A stretch of DNA of 64,000 nucleotides from an uncultured Microbacterium sp. (GTDB taxonomy: Bacteria; Actinomycetota; Actinomycetes; Actinomycetales; Microbacteriaceae). Shown in pieces: positions 39,016-47,881 of this stretch. The notes beneath the pieces were generated by a model. It saw only the letters and a program-made list of their open reading frames with translations, did not search any database and was not told the DNA's origin. Numbering within the stretch: the first letter of the stretch is position 1; every line of letters starts with the position of its first letter. The DNA is taken from positions 1 through 64,000 of the forward strand of contig NZ_CALBRW010000024.1 in the NCBI RefSeq assembly GCF_937927635.1, written 5' to 3'. Both the position numbers and the translations under genes were made by a program.

Positions 39016-39531
39016 CTACTTCTTGGAACGCCGCTTCTGCCAGATCCTCGACATGGTCTCGCCCTGCTGACGAGCGACGGCTGGGTCGACGCCACGCGCA
39101 CCAGGCGGCGCCGGCGGGAACAGATTCCCGGCATTGAACTCCCGCTCAAGCCTGGCGGCTTCCGCCTCGAGGAGCTCAGCGGCCCGGGCGGACACGGACG
39201 CCGCGGCGTCCGGCTGGGTGCGGGTGCCTGCCCAGGCGGAGACGAATCGCTCGTGCACGGCGAGGGGCAGGTAGTACGTGTGACTCTCGCCGTCGACGCC
39301 ACGAGCTCGCGGCCCGAGCGGCGCAGTCGCGATCGGGAACGGATGCCCGTCGTTGTGCTCGCGCTCGAGTCGGGCACTCTCGGTCTCGAACACGGAGGAC
39401 ACCACGGCGCTCAGGGTCGGGTGCTCACGGGTCGCCCACCATCCGGCCTTCAGGCGCGCGTGCAGGCCCTTGGGTAGGTAGTAGGTCTTGCCGGCTTTGG
39501 CAGCGGCTTGGGGGGAGCCATCGGCGGGCAT
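39016..39531 (-). CDS. Protein with duplicated ParB-C-like domain, 171 aa
   Basis: Two tandem copies of one domain: KTYYLPKGLHARLKAGWWAT...ARLEREHNDGHPFP (residues 15-70) and HTYYLPLAVHERFVSAWAG...ARLEREFNAGNLFP (about 85-142). Each resembles the small dimerisation domain at the C-terminus of actinobacterial ParB-like plasmid proteins. A tandem version may pair with itself as a pseudo-dimer. DNA binding or partition support is inferred. The ATG follows AAGGAGG at a slightly long spacing. Confidence 0.65.
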   Translation of the reverse strand: MPADGSPQAAAKAGKTYYLPKGLHARLKAGWWATREHPTLSAVVSSVFETESARLEREHNDGHPFPIATAPLGPRARGVDGESHTYYLPLAVHERFVSAWAGTRTQPDAAASVSARAAELLEAEAARLEREFNAGNLFPPAPPGARGVDPAVARQQGETMSRIWQKRRSKK

Positions 39532-39570
39532 CCGCGCACGGCCTCCTTGCGGGAGTCTGGAAATTTTCGG

Positions 39571-39600
39571 ATCGGACGAGTCGGGTTTCGTCTTTTTTCC
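39571..39600 (-). promoter_or_regulatory. Possible GTCCGAT-type promoter, degenerate copy F
   Basis: GTCCGAT (39577-39571) with the A-rich block GGAAAAAAGACGAAACCC upstream, almost the same as at copy B. The -10 position reads CTCCCGC and does not fit, so activity is uncertain. Confidence 0.4.
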
Positions 39601-39708
39601 GTGAGGATGTCCAGGATACCGAGCCGCCCGCGAATCCCTATGAATCCGCGGGCGGGGGTGGTGCCACCGAGAAATTTCGAGAGCCTCGAAGAGCCGATTT
39701 CCAGATGG

Positions 39709-40878
39709 TCACGGCCGCCGGCAACTGTCTGGCGGGCAGACCTCGATGCCGTAGAGACGTAGGAACTCTTCGGGGTCGACGTAGCCGGCGTACATCGCCG
39801 GGGCGCCGAGATCCGTCGCTTCCTGCAGGGCTGCGACGGCGGAGTTGGTGGTGCCGTTCTTGTTGATGCGCAGGTCGAGGTGGCAGCCTCCGCTGGGCTG
39901 CACGTTCCCGGTGACACCGATCTGCTGGCCGGCTTGGATCTCGTCGCCAACGTCGACGAGGCGCTGGCTCTTGTACATGTGCAGGTAGCTCACGATGAAG
40001 CCGTCTGGGTGGCGGATGGACAGCCACAGCTCGGTGCTGACGGTGACGGTGCCGGGGAGGATGGCGTAGACGGGGTCGTTGCAGTTGTTGGGCCAGTGCT
40101 GCAGGTCGATCGCGGTGTGCCAGGTGGAGGCGCCGGGTACGTCGATGTCTCGGGGTCCGTATCCCGACGTCATGTTATAGCCGGGAGAGAGCGGGTAGGC
40201 GGCTTGCCCGATGACCTGGCCGCTGTCGCAGCTGATCGAGCCGGACATGCTGTTGATGATCGTCTCGGCGGCGCCCTCCCACTGGTCGTAGGCGTCCGGG
40301 AAGGCGCTCACCTGGACCCGCTGAGCGGCCTGGCCGGGTGGCATCGTGTCCCAGCCCTTAATGTCGAGCAGGCCTCGTGGAGATCCGCCGTTGGGGCCGT
40401 TAGGGCCGCCGAAGAACGCGCGGACGGCGTACCTGGCGTCCATGAGATCCGCGAGCTTTCCCCAGTGGGGGCGCTGCTGGAACATGTTGACCGAGTCGTG
40501 GTCGCTGCCGACGCCTTCGTGTGGGTAGTCAAGCGATGCGGGAACCGTGGAGTTCGCGAGCATCCGCAGCTTCGACTCCTGCAACGCGGTCATCAGCGCG
40601 ACCTTCAGGCCGGCGGCGGGGACCCCGGCCTGTGTCCCGACGGTGATGATCGTCGCAGCGTTGGCGAGCTGCTTCTCGTCGAGGGTGAGTGAGTCGCCTC
40701 CGGTGGTGGTGACAGTCAGCGCGGTGCCGGCATCTCCCACCGTGCAGGCGCCGGTGCCGGCGTTCGCGGATGCGGCCTGCCCGCCGATGATGGCGAGCAG
40801 GCCGAACGCGATCCCACCGATCACGAGCACCGGGACCAGGACAACGGCCGCGATGATCGAGAGAAGGCGAGGGTTCAT
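39709..40878 (-). CDS. M23-type peptidoglycan hydrolase of the transfer system, 389 aa
   Basis: An N-terminal membrane anchor (LLSIIAAVVLVPVLVIGG) is followed by a helical domain like those of actinobacterial lytic enzymes (TALQESKLRML, DSVNMFQQRPHW). A C-terminal M23 domain has HTAIDLQHW supplying the H-x3-D zinc site, SYLHMY, and GGCHLDLRI where an HxH is expected; the second His is Asp here. Local opening of the wall for the secretion channel is the likely job. Overlaps the upstream VirB6-like gene. Confidence 0.8.
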   Translation of the reverse strand: MNPRLLSIIAAVVLVPVLVIGGIAFGLLAIIGGQAASANAGTGACTVGDAGTALTVTTTGGDSLTLDEKQLANAATIITVGTQAGVPAAGLKVALMTALQESKLRMLANSTVPASLDYPHEGVGSDHDSVNMFQQRPHWGKLADLMDARYAVRAFFGGPNGPNGGSPRGLLDIKGWDTMPPGQAAQRVQVSAFPDAYDQWEGAAETIINSMSGSISCDSGQVIGQAAYPLSPGYNMTSGYGPRDIDVPGASTWHTAIDLQHWPNNCNDPVYAILPGTVTVSTELWLSIRHPDGFIVSYLHMYKSQRLVDVGDEIQAGQQIGVTGNVQPSGGCHLDLRINKNGTTNSAVAALQEATDLGAPAMYAGYVDPEEFLRLYGIEVCPPDSCRRP

Positions 40879-42884
40879 CAGGCGGCCTTCGCGTCGGCGA
40901 GCCGCGCGCGGAAGGCTTCGCTACGGGCGGTGCGGGCGGAGTCCGGGGGGAGCGAAGTCACGTCGGCGACGCCGTCGACGATCGGGGCGGGGCGCACGAT
41001 GTGGCCGGTTCCGGACTCGTCAACGACGATCCGGCGGGACGGGACGACGAAGCTGGCCGGCTGCGCAGGCTGGGTCTGAGGATGCGGCTTGGGGCCCGCG
41101 ATCGAGTTCAGCGCCCGGTTGCCGGCCTTGGAAGCGACACGACCGCCGACCTCGAGCGCCGCGGCGCCGACCAGGCCCGGGACGCCGCCTGCGGCGCCCT
41201 TGACGAGCCTGGTGGCCGTGAACGCGACATCCGCCGTCTTGCCGACCTTGCCAGCCGTACCCGGTCCGACGGCACGAGGCGCGCCCCCGGAACTGCCGGA
41301 AGGCAGTGGTGCCGGGGCGTGGCCTCCTCCGGTGGGCGGAGGGGTCATCGGGGTCATGGGCGTGCTGGGTCCGCCGGAGTTCGCGCCACCGGGGCCGAAG
41401 AAGTTGATCGAGCGGCCGTCGACGGCGGTGCTGCGGTCGGGGCGGCGCAGCGCGGCCGCCGCGACCGTGGCGCCCATGGACATGATCGCGAGGGCCTTGG
41501 TGCCGTCGCGCTGGCTGCCGCTACTGCCACTGGACAGGCCAACGCGGGAGAGGTGGTCGGCGAGGCTCTGCCCGACCTTCTTGGCGCGGATCTTGGCGCG
41601 GATGAGCATCACGATGAGCACCAGCAGGAAGATGCTGGCGAGCATCATCACGGCGGTGATCGGGACGCCCATGCCGTTGAGGCCGGTGAGGAACGCGACC
41701 ATGAGCCGCAGCGAGGCGGCCATCAGGACGATCAGGAAGACGATCGTCGCGGCGCCGACGAACATGCCGCCGAGCGAGCTCCACAGGGCGTGCCGGTTCA
41801 CCGGCAGGATGCCCCAGTAGACGTTCCACATCGTCTTCAGAGCATCGAAGAGTGTCTTGATCGCAGTGCTGAAGAACAGCACGAGCAGTGCGATCGGGAA
41901 GCCGAAGATGACCATGCCGCCGGGGGCGATCATGAGCGCCGAGATCACCTGTCCGAAGTTCGGGTGCTCGACGAAGTTCTTCGCGGACTCGTCGCAGGCG
42001 CTGACCGCGTCGCGGACGTCGTTGCCGTTGCTGATGACGGGGGCCTTGGTGAGCATGGTCTCGTCGAACTTCGCAGCGCACTCCCCCTGCAGCGTGTGAC
42101 CGAAGGTGAGGGCCTGCGCCGGGATCTTCACGAACACGTCGACGAGCTGCATACTGACCGTCTCGGAGAGCACGTCCTCGGTGTTGAAGTCGACCGTGTC
42201 GAGATCGTCGGTGGCGACGGCCGCGGCGAGGGTGTTGCCCCAGCTGCGTGCGGTGTCGAGCGCGCCACCGGCGCCGGTGAGGGTCGCGACGGGGTTGGCG
42301 AGCATCCCGACCGCGAGGAAGGCGAGGAAGGCGGAGACGAGCATTTCGACCCACCCGGAGGCGACCTTCTTGCCGGTGAGGATCGCGAGGCCGGCGATGC
42401 CGGCGGTGATCGACAGGGCGAACGGGATCCAGTTCAGGCGGCCGAGGGCGCTCTGCAGCAGCTCGGCGAGGGCGTTGAACGGGACGGTGAGAAGCTGCAG
42501 CCACTCGAAGCTGATCACCCAGTTGCACAGCCAGATCATCCAGGCGAAGGCGCCGATGTGGCCGGTCCAGATGAAGTCGAGCGGTGCGGTGACGATCGCC
42601 TTCCCGAAGTCGAACACTCCCCCGCGGTCCAGCGGCAGCACGATGTAGTTCGCCAGCGGGATGCCGGAGCTGTCATGGATGGACCCGCCGGGCAGGAACG
42701 GCGCGACGATGCCGTTTCCGCCGTCGGCGGCGTGTGCTGCGACGTTGCCGAAGATCATCAGCAGCAGGTCGAGCGCGAGCACGGTGAGGATGCGCCGCCA
42801 CCACTTGTGCTCGGCGAACCAGACCCGCGACGACCACAGCAGCCGGGAGACAAGATCGAGCGAGGACAGCGCGTAACGGATCAT
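40878..42884 (-). CDS. VirB6/TrbL-like inner-membrane channel protein, 668 aa
   Basis: An N-terminal helix is followed by several hydrophobic helices between residues 95 and 420 (ALSITAGIAGLAILTG, GGMVIFGFPIALLVLFFST, MFVGAATIVFLIVLMAASL, AVMMLASIFLLVLIVMLI). The long Gly/Pro/Ala-rich cytoplasmic tail has no fold signature. Position between VirB4 and the M23 hydrolase, length and topology fit the VirB6 channel family of Gram-positive type IV secretion systems. Confidence 0.75.
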   Translation of the reverse strand: MIRYALSSLDLVSRLLWSSRVWFAEHKWWRRILTVLALDLLLMIFGNVAAHAADGGNGIVAPFLPGGSIHDSSGIPLANYIVLPLDRGGVFDFGKAIVTAPLDFIWTGHIGAFAWMIWLCNWVISFEWLQLLTVPFNALAELLQSALGRLNWIPFALSITAGIAGLAILTGKKVASGWVEMLVSAFLAFLAVGMLANPVATLTGAGGALDTARSWGNTLAAAVATDDLDTVDFNTEDVLSETVSMQLVDVFVKIPAQALTFGHTLQGECAAKFDETMLTKAPVISNGNDVRDAVSACDESAKNFVEHPNFGQVISALMIAPGGMVIFGFPIALLVLFFSTAIKTLFDALKTMWNVYWGILPVNRHALWSSLGGMFVGAATIVFLIVLMAASLRLMVAFLTGLNGMGVPITAVMMLASIFLLVLIVMLIRAKIRAKKVGQSLADHLSRVGLSSGSSGSQRDGTKALAIMSMGATVAAAALRRPDRSTAVDGRSINFFGPGGANSGGPSTPMTPMTPPPTGGGHAPAPLPSGSSGGAPRAVGPGTAGKVGKTADVAFTATRLVKGAAGGVPGLVGAAALEVGGRVASKAGNRALNSIAGPKPHPQTQPAQPASFVVPSRRIVVDESGTGHIVRPAPIVDGVADVTSLPPDSARTARSEAFRARLADAKAA

Positions 42885-45448
42885 GCGGCGACCGCCTCGC
42901 TCGGGGTCGAGAGGACGGCCGCACGGCGTTCGGGGTTTTCCGGGAGGGTCTTCTGGAAGATGCCCATCCGGCCGGCGACGTCGAGCATGAGGCCCTCGCC
43001 ACGGCGGTGCGGGGGCACCTTGCCTGTCGACGGGTCCAGCGGGCTCAGGTTCTTGGTGACCAGGTCGAGCATGGCCTCGTCGGTCTCTAGGCCGTCGGAG
43101 AACCAGTGCAGGCCGCGGCGGGCGAGGTTTCGGTCGCGCTGGCGCATCAGGTAGCGGGTGGCGATCAGGCCACGGGCGCGCTCATCGCCGAAGTCCTCGG
43201 GGTCGTGTGAGCCGACTGCCGCGAAGGCGTTGTGCTTGCGGTCGTCGCGGTAGAAGTCGGTGAGCTCGGCGGCACCCTCGGGGCTGGCCGTGATCGCGTG
43301 GCACTCGTCGAAGAACGCGCCGGTGAGGGTGCTCTTGTCCCGGAAGCACAGCTGCTTCACGACCGCGGTCAGCATCGCGTAGACGGCGCGGCCGAATCGC
43401 TTCTCGATCGGCATCTCCTGGAACAGGTGCTTCTGCTCGAGCTCCATGCTCTTCGGCAGCGTCAGACCGGCGGTGAGGAACACGATGCCGGTCGCGCGGG
43501 TGTCGACCGGGGGCAGGGCGTCGTTGAAGAGCACCTCGCCGATGTCCTTGCTGGCGATGACCTTGATGAGCATGCGCAGCTCGTTGGCCTCGGGAGACCC
43601 CGACAGGTCGCGCTCGAGGTGCTGCAGCAGCTTGCGGGTACTGGTGATGCCGTGGCCGGCGAGGTACTCGCCTTCGAGGAGGCTGGACAGGAACACGCCC
43701 TGCTCGCTGAGGACGGGGATGCCGAGCATCGCCGCGAACAGGCTCTGCAGGATGCGGGCGCCCTGGCGGGGGCCGAACATGAGCAGCGGGTCGATGTTCC
43801 ACTCGGGGCGGACCAGGGTGCCGTCCTCGTCCTCGAACTCGAGCAGGTTCGCGATGACGGTGTGGTCGGGGCGCAGCGCCTTGGCGAACGTGCCGTACTC
43901 GTGGGCGACGGTCCGGTCGATCGCGTAGCCGCGGCCGCCGCGATCGACGGTGGTGCCGAACTCGCACTTGAGGAGCACGGACTTGCCGGCGCCCTTCTCG
44001 GCCACGACTCCGAATGACCCGCTGATGTCGGACTTGTTGTTGCCCTCGATGTCGCGGAAGATCTGGCCGCGGCGGCCGTTGGTGATGTTCACGCCGAACC
44101 GGGCGCCGCGGATGTCGCCGAGCTCGCTCGAGACGATCGGGGTGCCGGAGGCGAGCTCGCGGCCTGTGGTGATCTGCGCGAGTTCTCGCACAAGCCGGGT
44201 GGTGGGCACGCCGGGCTGCATCGCCCACCAGAGCTCTTCCTGGCCGCCCAGGGGCGCCTCGAGAAGGAAGTCGTGGGCCTTGTACTGGTCGGCGAGAACG
44301 CGGGCGCGCAGCTTGGCTTCCTCGGGCGTGGTACCGGCGACGGCGAAGATCACCGTCACCTGGGCCTCCACCTCCTTGTCGGAGTGGTTGAGGCTCTCGT
44401 GGTACGCCCTCAGAGCCTCGGCGACCTCTGCCAGGTCGTTGCCGGTGCCGGTGATGCTGTTGGTGCCCTCCTGCTGCGAGACCTGGTCCTTGAGAGCGTC
44501 CTCGGCGCGCTTGTTGCGCTTGCGGACCTCGGCGGCCGGTGAGATCTGCAGCCGCAGCGCGAAGTCGACATCCATCGGGAGGTTGTCGACGGCGCTGATC
44601 CACTCGACGCCCGGGGTACGCCATCCGGCCTTGGGGCCGGTGACGATCGCCTGCAACACCTGGTAGCTGGCCTCGTCGGCATAGGGGCTCTGCACCTTGA
44701 GGTACTTCCGCTTGAACGGAAGGAATTGCTGGCCCTTGGCCAGGTCGCTCTGCCCGCCCTCGTCGAGCCACGGGTTGGGCATGCCAGCGGGTAGCTGGAA
44801 CTGGGTGAGGTCGGTCTCGAACAGGCGTGCGTCCTCCTTGGCTACGGAGGGCAGCGGGACGGAGCCGTCGACGGCGAGGCCGCGCTGCTGGTTGTGCAGC
44901 GCGATCCAGATGTTCTCAGCCGGTGTCGCAGGTGTGGCCTCGAAGATCGCGGGGATGCGCTCGGAGATCTCGTTCGCCATCCGGCGGGCCGCCGCGACCT
45001 CGGTCTCGCGGGGCAGCACGCGCGGGAGGGCGCCAATGTCGCGGACCTTGTTGTCCGCGGCGCGGATCATCGACCAGGCACGGTCCTTGATGTTCGCGGA
45101 GGACATCGGCACGGACAGCCAAAAGGCCCGCTCCCCCATCGGTACCCGCTCGAGCGCGTCGAGGGTTCGCTCGACCTCGTCGACCCAGTCCTTGGTGTCT
45201 TCGTTAATCTTGACGCCCTCGAGCATCCGCTCGACGATCGTGACCGGGTCGAGGTCCGCGCACAGCCCCAGGAGCAGGCCCTCACCGCGCAGCTCCTGGA
45301 ACAGGGCCTGGTGGTGCAGCTTGGTCATCGACTTCATCTGGCGGGTGCCGAATCCGCCGGAGAGCGGCTTCAGCCGCCACGTCGCCCAGGTGATCCCGGA
45401 CCGGGTCCACATCAGGTGATCCGCCATGGCGGTAGTGGGGATGCGCAC
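42881..45448 (-). CDS. virB4: VirB4-family conjugation ATPase, 855 aa
   Basis: Walker A AEKGAGKSVLLK (near residue 485) and Walker B GAFFDECHAIT (near 708) in a VirB4/TraC-type protein, with the typical large N-terminal domain. GTG 45448 is chosen because GAAGGAG lies 8 bases before it; an in-frame ATG is 8 codons further. It powers assembly and substrate transport. Overlaps the VirB6-like gene by ATGA. Confidence 0.88.
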   Translation of the reverse strand: MRIPTTAMADHLMWTRSGITWATWRLKPLSGGFGTRQMKSMTKLHHQALFQELRGEGLLLGLCADLDPVTIVERMLEGVKINEDTKDWVDEVERTLDALERVPMGERAFWLSVPMSSANIKDRAWSMIRAADNKVRDIGALPRVLPRETEVAAARRMANEISERIPAIFEATPATPAENIWIALHNQQRGLAVDGSVPLPSVAKEDARLFETDLTQFQLPAGMPNPWLDEGGQSDLAKGQQFLPFKRKYLKVQSPYADEASYQVLQAIVTGPKAGWRTPGVEWISAVDNLPMDVDFALRLQISPAAEVRKRNKRAEDALKDQVSQQEGTNSITGTGNDLAEVAEALRAYHESLNHSDKEVEAQVTVIFAVAGTTPEEAKLRARVLADQYKAHDFLLEAPLGGQEELWWAMQPGVPTTRLVRELAQITTGRELASGTPIVSSELGDIRGARFGVNITNGRRGQIFRDIEGNNKSDISGSFGVVAEKGAGKSVLLKCEFGTTVDRGGRGYAIDRTVAHEYGTFAKALRPDHTVIANLLEFEDEDGTLVRPEWNIDPLLMFGPRQGARILQSLFAAMLGIPVLSEQGVFLSSLLEGEYLAGHGITSTRKLLQHLERDLSGSPEANELRMLIKVIASKDIGEVLFNDALPPVDTRATGIVFLTAGLTLPKSMELEQKHLFQEMPIEKRFGRAVYAMLTAVVKQLCFRDKSTLTGAFFDECHAITASPEGAAELTDFYRDDRKHNAFAAVGSHDPEDFGDERARGLIATRYLMRQRDRNLARRGLHWFSDGLETDEAMLDLVTKNLSPLDPSTGKVPPHRRGEGLMLDVAGRMGIFQKTLPENPERRAAVLSTPSEAVAA

Positions 45449-45453
45449 GATCT

Positions 45454-46047
45454 CTACTCCTTCTTCGATCCGCGGGCCTGGGCGAGCAGTCGCTCGACCC
45501 CGGTGACCGGCGTGCGGGCCGAGGTGGCGCCGGCGGGCACAAGCTCGGCGGTCGGGGCGGGGGTCTCCTCGACGGTGGCGATCGCCACGGTGGGGACGGC
45601 CGGCTCCGACGTGACGGTGGTCGTGGGTGTGGTGACCGGCGCCGCGGCGACGCTGATCGTGGTGGTGCCGCCGGCGAAGTGCGGCGGACGGAGCTTGACG
45701 GTCTGCTCCTGGTACTTGCCGGCTGCAGGGCTGAACACGGCGCCGAACGCGCCGAGCACGATGCTGGCCACGTTGCGGCGGGTGGCGGGGAGGCGCCCGG
45801 CGCCCCAGGCGCCTCCCCAAGCCACCAGCAGCACGATGGGGATGTCGACGAGGATCGTCCCCGTCCCCCACAGCCCTCGGGTCACCAGACCGAGGGCGAG
45901 CAGGACGGCCGCGACGATGCCCTGGGTGACCGTGTACGGCCCGCCGGGGATCTTCGTGCCGTCGTGCAGGCGGCCGATGAGGCGCGGAAACTTGCGGCTG
46001 CGCGTGTAGAACCGCGCGACCTCGGTCTGCTGCTTCTCATCGCTCAT
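45454..46047 (-). CDS. Small T4SS membrane protein (PrgI/TcpE-like), 197 aa
   Basis: Helices at about residues 41-60 (GIVAAVLLALGLVTRGL) and 66-82 (ILVDIPIVLLVAWGGAW) with short cytoplasmic head FYTRSRKFPRLIGRLHDG and a Thr/Val/Pro-rich tail. Size, topology and place directly before virB4 match the PrgI/VirB3 or TcpE class. Exact family not certain. Confidence 0.65.
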   Translation of the reverse strand: MSDEKQQTEVARFYTRSRKFPRLIGRLHDGTKIPGGPYTVTQGIVAAVLLALGLVTRGLWGTGTILVDIPIVLLVAWGGAWGAGRLPATRRNVASIVLGAFGAVFSPAAGKYQEQTVKLRPPHFAGGTTTISVAAAPVTTPTTTVTSEPAVPTVAIATVEETPAPTAELVPAGATSARTPVTGVERLLAQARGSKKE

Positions 46048-46080
46048 GGCCGTCCTCCCGTCGTCGTAGCTGCGTGTCGG

Positions 46081-46314
46081 CTAGTTCGCGGTCTGGACGG
46101 TGTTGCCGAGCATCCCGGAGACCCAGTCGAGGCCGCCGGCGACGAAGAAGATCACGGCGGCGGCCATGATCCCCGTGAGGAGGGTGGTGCCGACGGCCCA
46201 GCGGACCTTGGAGGCGACGACGAAGAAGACGATCGCCGCGCCCAGTCCAACGACGCCGCGGAAGGCGACGCCGGCCTGGCTGACCAGGTTGTTGATGGTG
46301 TCGAAGATGTTCAT
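46081..46314 (-). CDS. Small two-helix protein, VirB2/TcpD-like, 77 aa
   Basis: Two hydrophobic helices (VGLGAAIVFFVVASKVRW region and GTTLLTGIMAAAVIFFVAGG) in 77 residues. ATG 46314 follows GAAAGGAACACTGCA. Position between TcpC and the PrgI-like gene fits a pilin-like or structural subunit of the channel. Confidence 0.65.
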   Translation of the reverse strand: MNIFDTINNLVSQAGVAFRGVVGLGAAIVFFVVASKVRWAVGTTLLTGIMAAAVIFFVAGGLDWVSGMLGNTVQTAN

Positions 46315-46337
46315 TGCAGTGTTCCTTTCAGGTGACG

Positions 46338-47363
46338 TCACCGGGACGGCGACGGGGTCGGTGAGGGAGTCTCGGCGGAGGTGGACTTCGGGATCTCCGC
46401 CGGGGCGGGGTCGATCGCGGAAACTTCCCAGCGCGTGGCGCGGGCGCTCAGCGTGAGGGCATAGGTCGAGGTGACGGACTGATTCGTCTGCGTGGTGAGC
46501 GTCACGGTGGCGAGCACTCTCAGTTGCGTGCCGTCCTTCGGCGTCTTCGGAGCGTCGGCGTCGACGCGGAGGTCGACGGCCTCGACCGTCATGTACGGAG
46601 CCGGAATGATCGGTGAGATCTCGGATCCCGGGGATACATAGACGCTCAGGTCGCCCTTGCCGGTGGTGTAGGCGCCAAGGAACGCCATCACGGTCTGTGC
46701 GGCGGGGTCGGCAGACGGCAGCGGCTTGGCGTAGGCCAGCTGCACGGTGCCGGTCGACGTCGGCGCCGACACCGGCACGGGCAGGCCCACCGGGCGCATA
46801 CCTGCGTCGGTGACGACGATCGGGACTTGGAAGTACCGGCGCGGCCAGATCTCGATCGTCTCAGCGTTCTGCGTGGGGTCGAGCCCGAGATCCTTGACGC
46901 TCGCCGAGACGACGACCGTGACGATGTCGCTGTCCTTGTTCGGCTCAATCGTCGCGACGGTCAGATCGCGGTACTCGGCTGGTGCCTCGGACAGGCCACG
47001 CAGGGTATTCACGTCGACGTAGTCGCCCAGCTGGCCGGGGTGGTCCTTCCAAGCGCCGAGCCACTCCGACACGAACCCTGCAGCGTAGGCGCCGGCCTCC
47101 TGCTGGGACGAGGAGAGTCCGCCCGAGGAGACGACCTGCGAGGCCGCGACCGGTCGGGACATCGCCTGCCACGACATGAACAGGCTGAACGGGGCACAGA
47201 CGATCGCGACGAGCATCAGGATCGAGATCACGTGCGCGCCGGTCTGACGGCCCTGGGTCCACGTCGACCCCTGCGGCACGGCCTCGGTCTTGGCCGGCTT
47301 GGGCTCCCCCTTCGACTTCTTCGCCTTGGGTGCGCTGCTCGGGTTGTTCGTCCAGAAGCCCAT
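46338..47363 (-). CDS. tcpC: TcpC-family conjugal transfer protein, 341 aa
   Basis: A cytoplasmic basic head, one membrane helix (VISILMLVAIVCAPFSLFMSW, near residues 45-65) and a bipartite extracellular part (residues about 90-200 and 210-320). The DHPGQLGDYVDV, GMRPVGLPVP, SDPAAQTVMAFLGAYTTGKG and YMTVEAVDLRVD patterns fit the TcpC/VirB8-like core scaffold of Gram-positive systems. Pro/Ser-rich end. Confidence 0.8.
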   Translation of the reverse strand: MGFWTNNPSSAPKAKKSKGEPKPAKTEAVPQGSTWTQGRQTGAHVISILMLVAIVCAPFSLFMSWQAMSRPVAASQVVSSGGLSSSQQEAGAYAAGFVSEWLGAWKDHPGQLGDYVDVNTLRGLSEAPAEYRDLTVATIEPNKDSDIVTVVVSASVKDLGLDPTQNAETIEIWPRRYFQVPIVVTDAGMRPVGLPVPVSAPTSTGTVQLAYAKPLPSADPAAQTVMAFLGAYTTGKGDLSVYVSPGSEISPIIPAPYMTVEAVDLRVDADAPKTPKDGTQLRVLATVTLTTQTNQSVTSTYALTLSARATRWEVSAIDPAPAEIPKSTSAETPSPTPSPSR

Positions 47364-47366
47364 GAG

Positions 47367-47600
47367 TCAGACCCCCTCGTCAGCGCTCACCCGAAGGCTC
47401 ACGATCCGGCCCGCGGCCGCGTTGACCTCGTCCATCGAGGACGGGTCCAACACCCGACGCATCCGCTCCTGCGCGGCCTGGTCGAGTGGCCGGTCGGCGA
47501 GGACGGCTGCGGCATGCGGGATGTCCTCGATCGCGCGGATCACCCTCGCGGTGTCCCGGACGAAGCTCTCCGGAAACTGCTCCTCCGCTGCCTGTGCCAT
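47367..47600 (-). CDS. Small acidic protein, 77 aa
   Basis: MAQAAEEQFPESFVRDTARVIR..., with no hydrophobic segment. ATG 47600 follows GAGGAGATAGCC. First gene of the type IV secretion operon, three bases from tcpC and about 50 bases from promoter copy D. Unknown role. Confidence 0.65.
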   Translation of the reverse strand: MAQAAEEQFPESFVRDTARVIRAIEDIPHAAAVLADRPLDQAAQERMRRVLDPSSMDEVNAAAGRIVSLRVSADEGV

Positions 47601-47656
47601 GGCTATCTCCTCGGTCCCAAAGGTCTGATCGGCGAGCCGATCGGCACGCTCACAGA

Positions 47657-47718
47657 CCATGGGTGCGGAAATCAGCCCAGATCGGACAAGGCCTCAGAGA
47701 TTTTTCTTCCGTCTTTTC
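47657..47718 (-). promoter_or_regulatory. GTCCGAT-type promoter, copy D
   Basis: Minus strand GTCCGAT (47687-47681), 15-base spacer, CACCCATGG (47665-47657), with an A-rich upstream block (GAAAAGACGGAAGAAAAATC) like that of copy B. Drives the type IV secretion operon. Confidence 0.75.
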
Positions 47719-47845
47719 TTGGGCACTCCTGGAAACCCTCTCGGAGCAGGGGTTTTCGAGATCGTCCAAGCGGCGTTTCCAGGCTCTCGAACGAGGCCGC
47801 CGCGAAATCGTTCAAGGATTCACACCAGAGCTCGTGAGGAGCGTG

Positions 47846-47871
47846 CCCTGTGTCCATGCATCGACACAGGG
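47846..47871 (+). promoter_or_regulatory. Hairpin covering the ribosome site of the sigma-like gene
   Basis: CCCTGTGTC (47846-47854) pairs perfectly with GACACAGGG (47863-47871) around CATGCATC. The 3' arm contains the GGGAG ribosome site (47869-47873), so the hairpin should block translation until it is opened. Confidence 0.7.
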
Positions 47872-47881
47872 AGCTCCGCTC

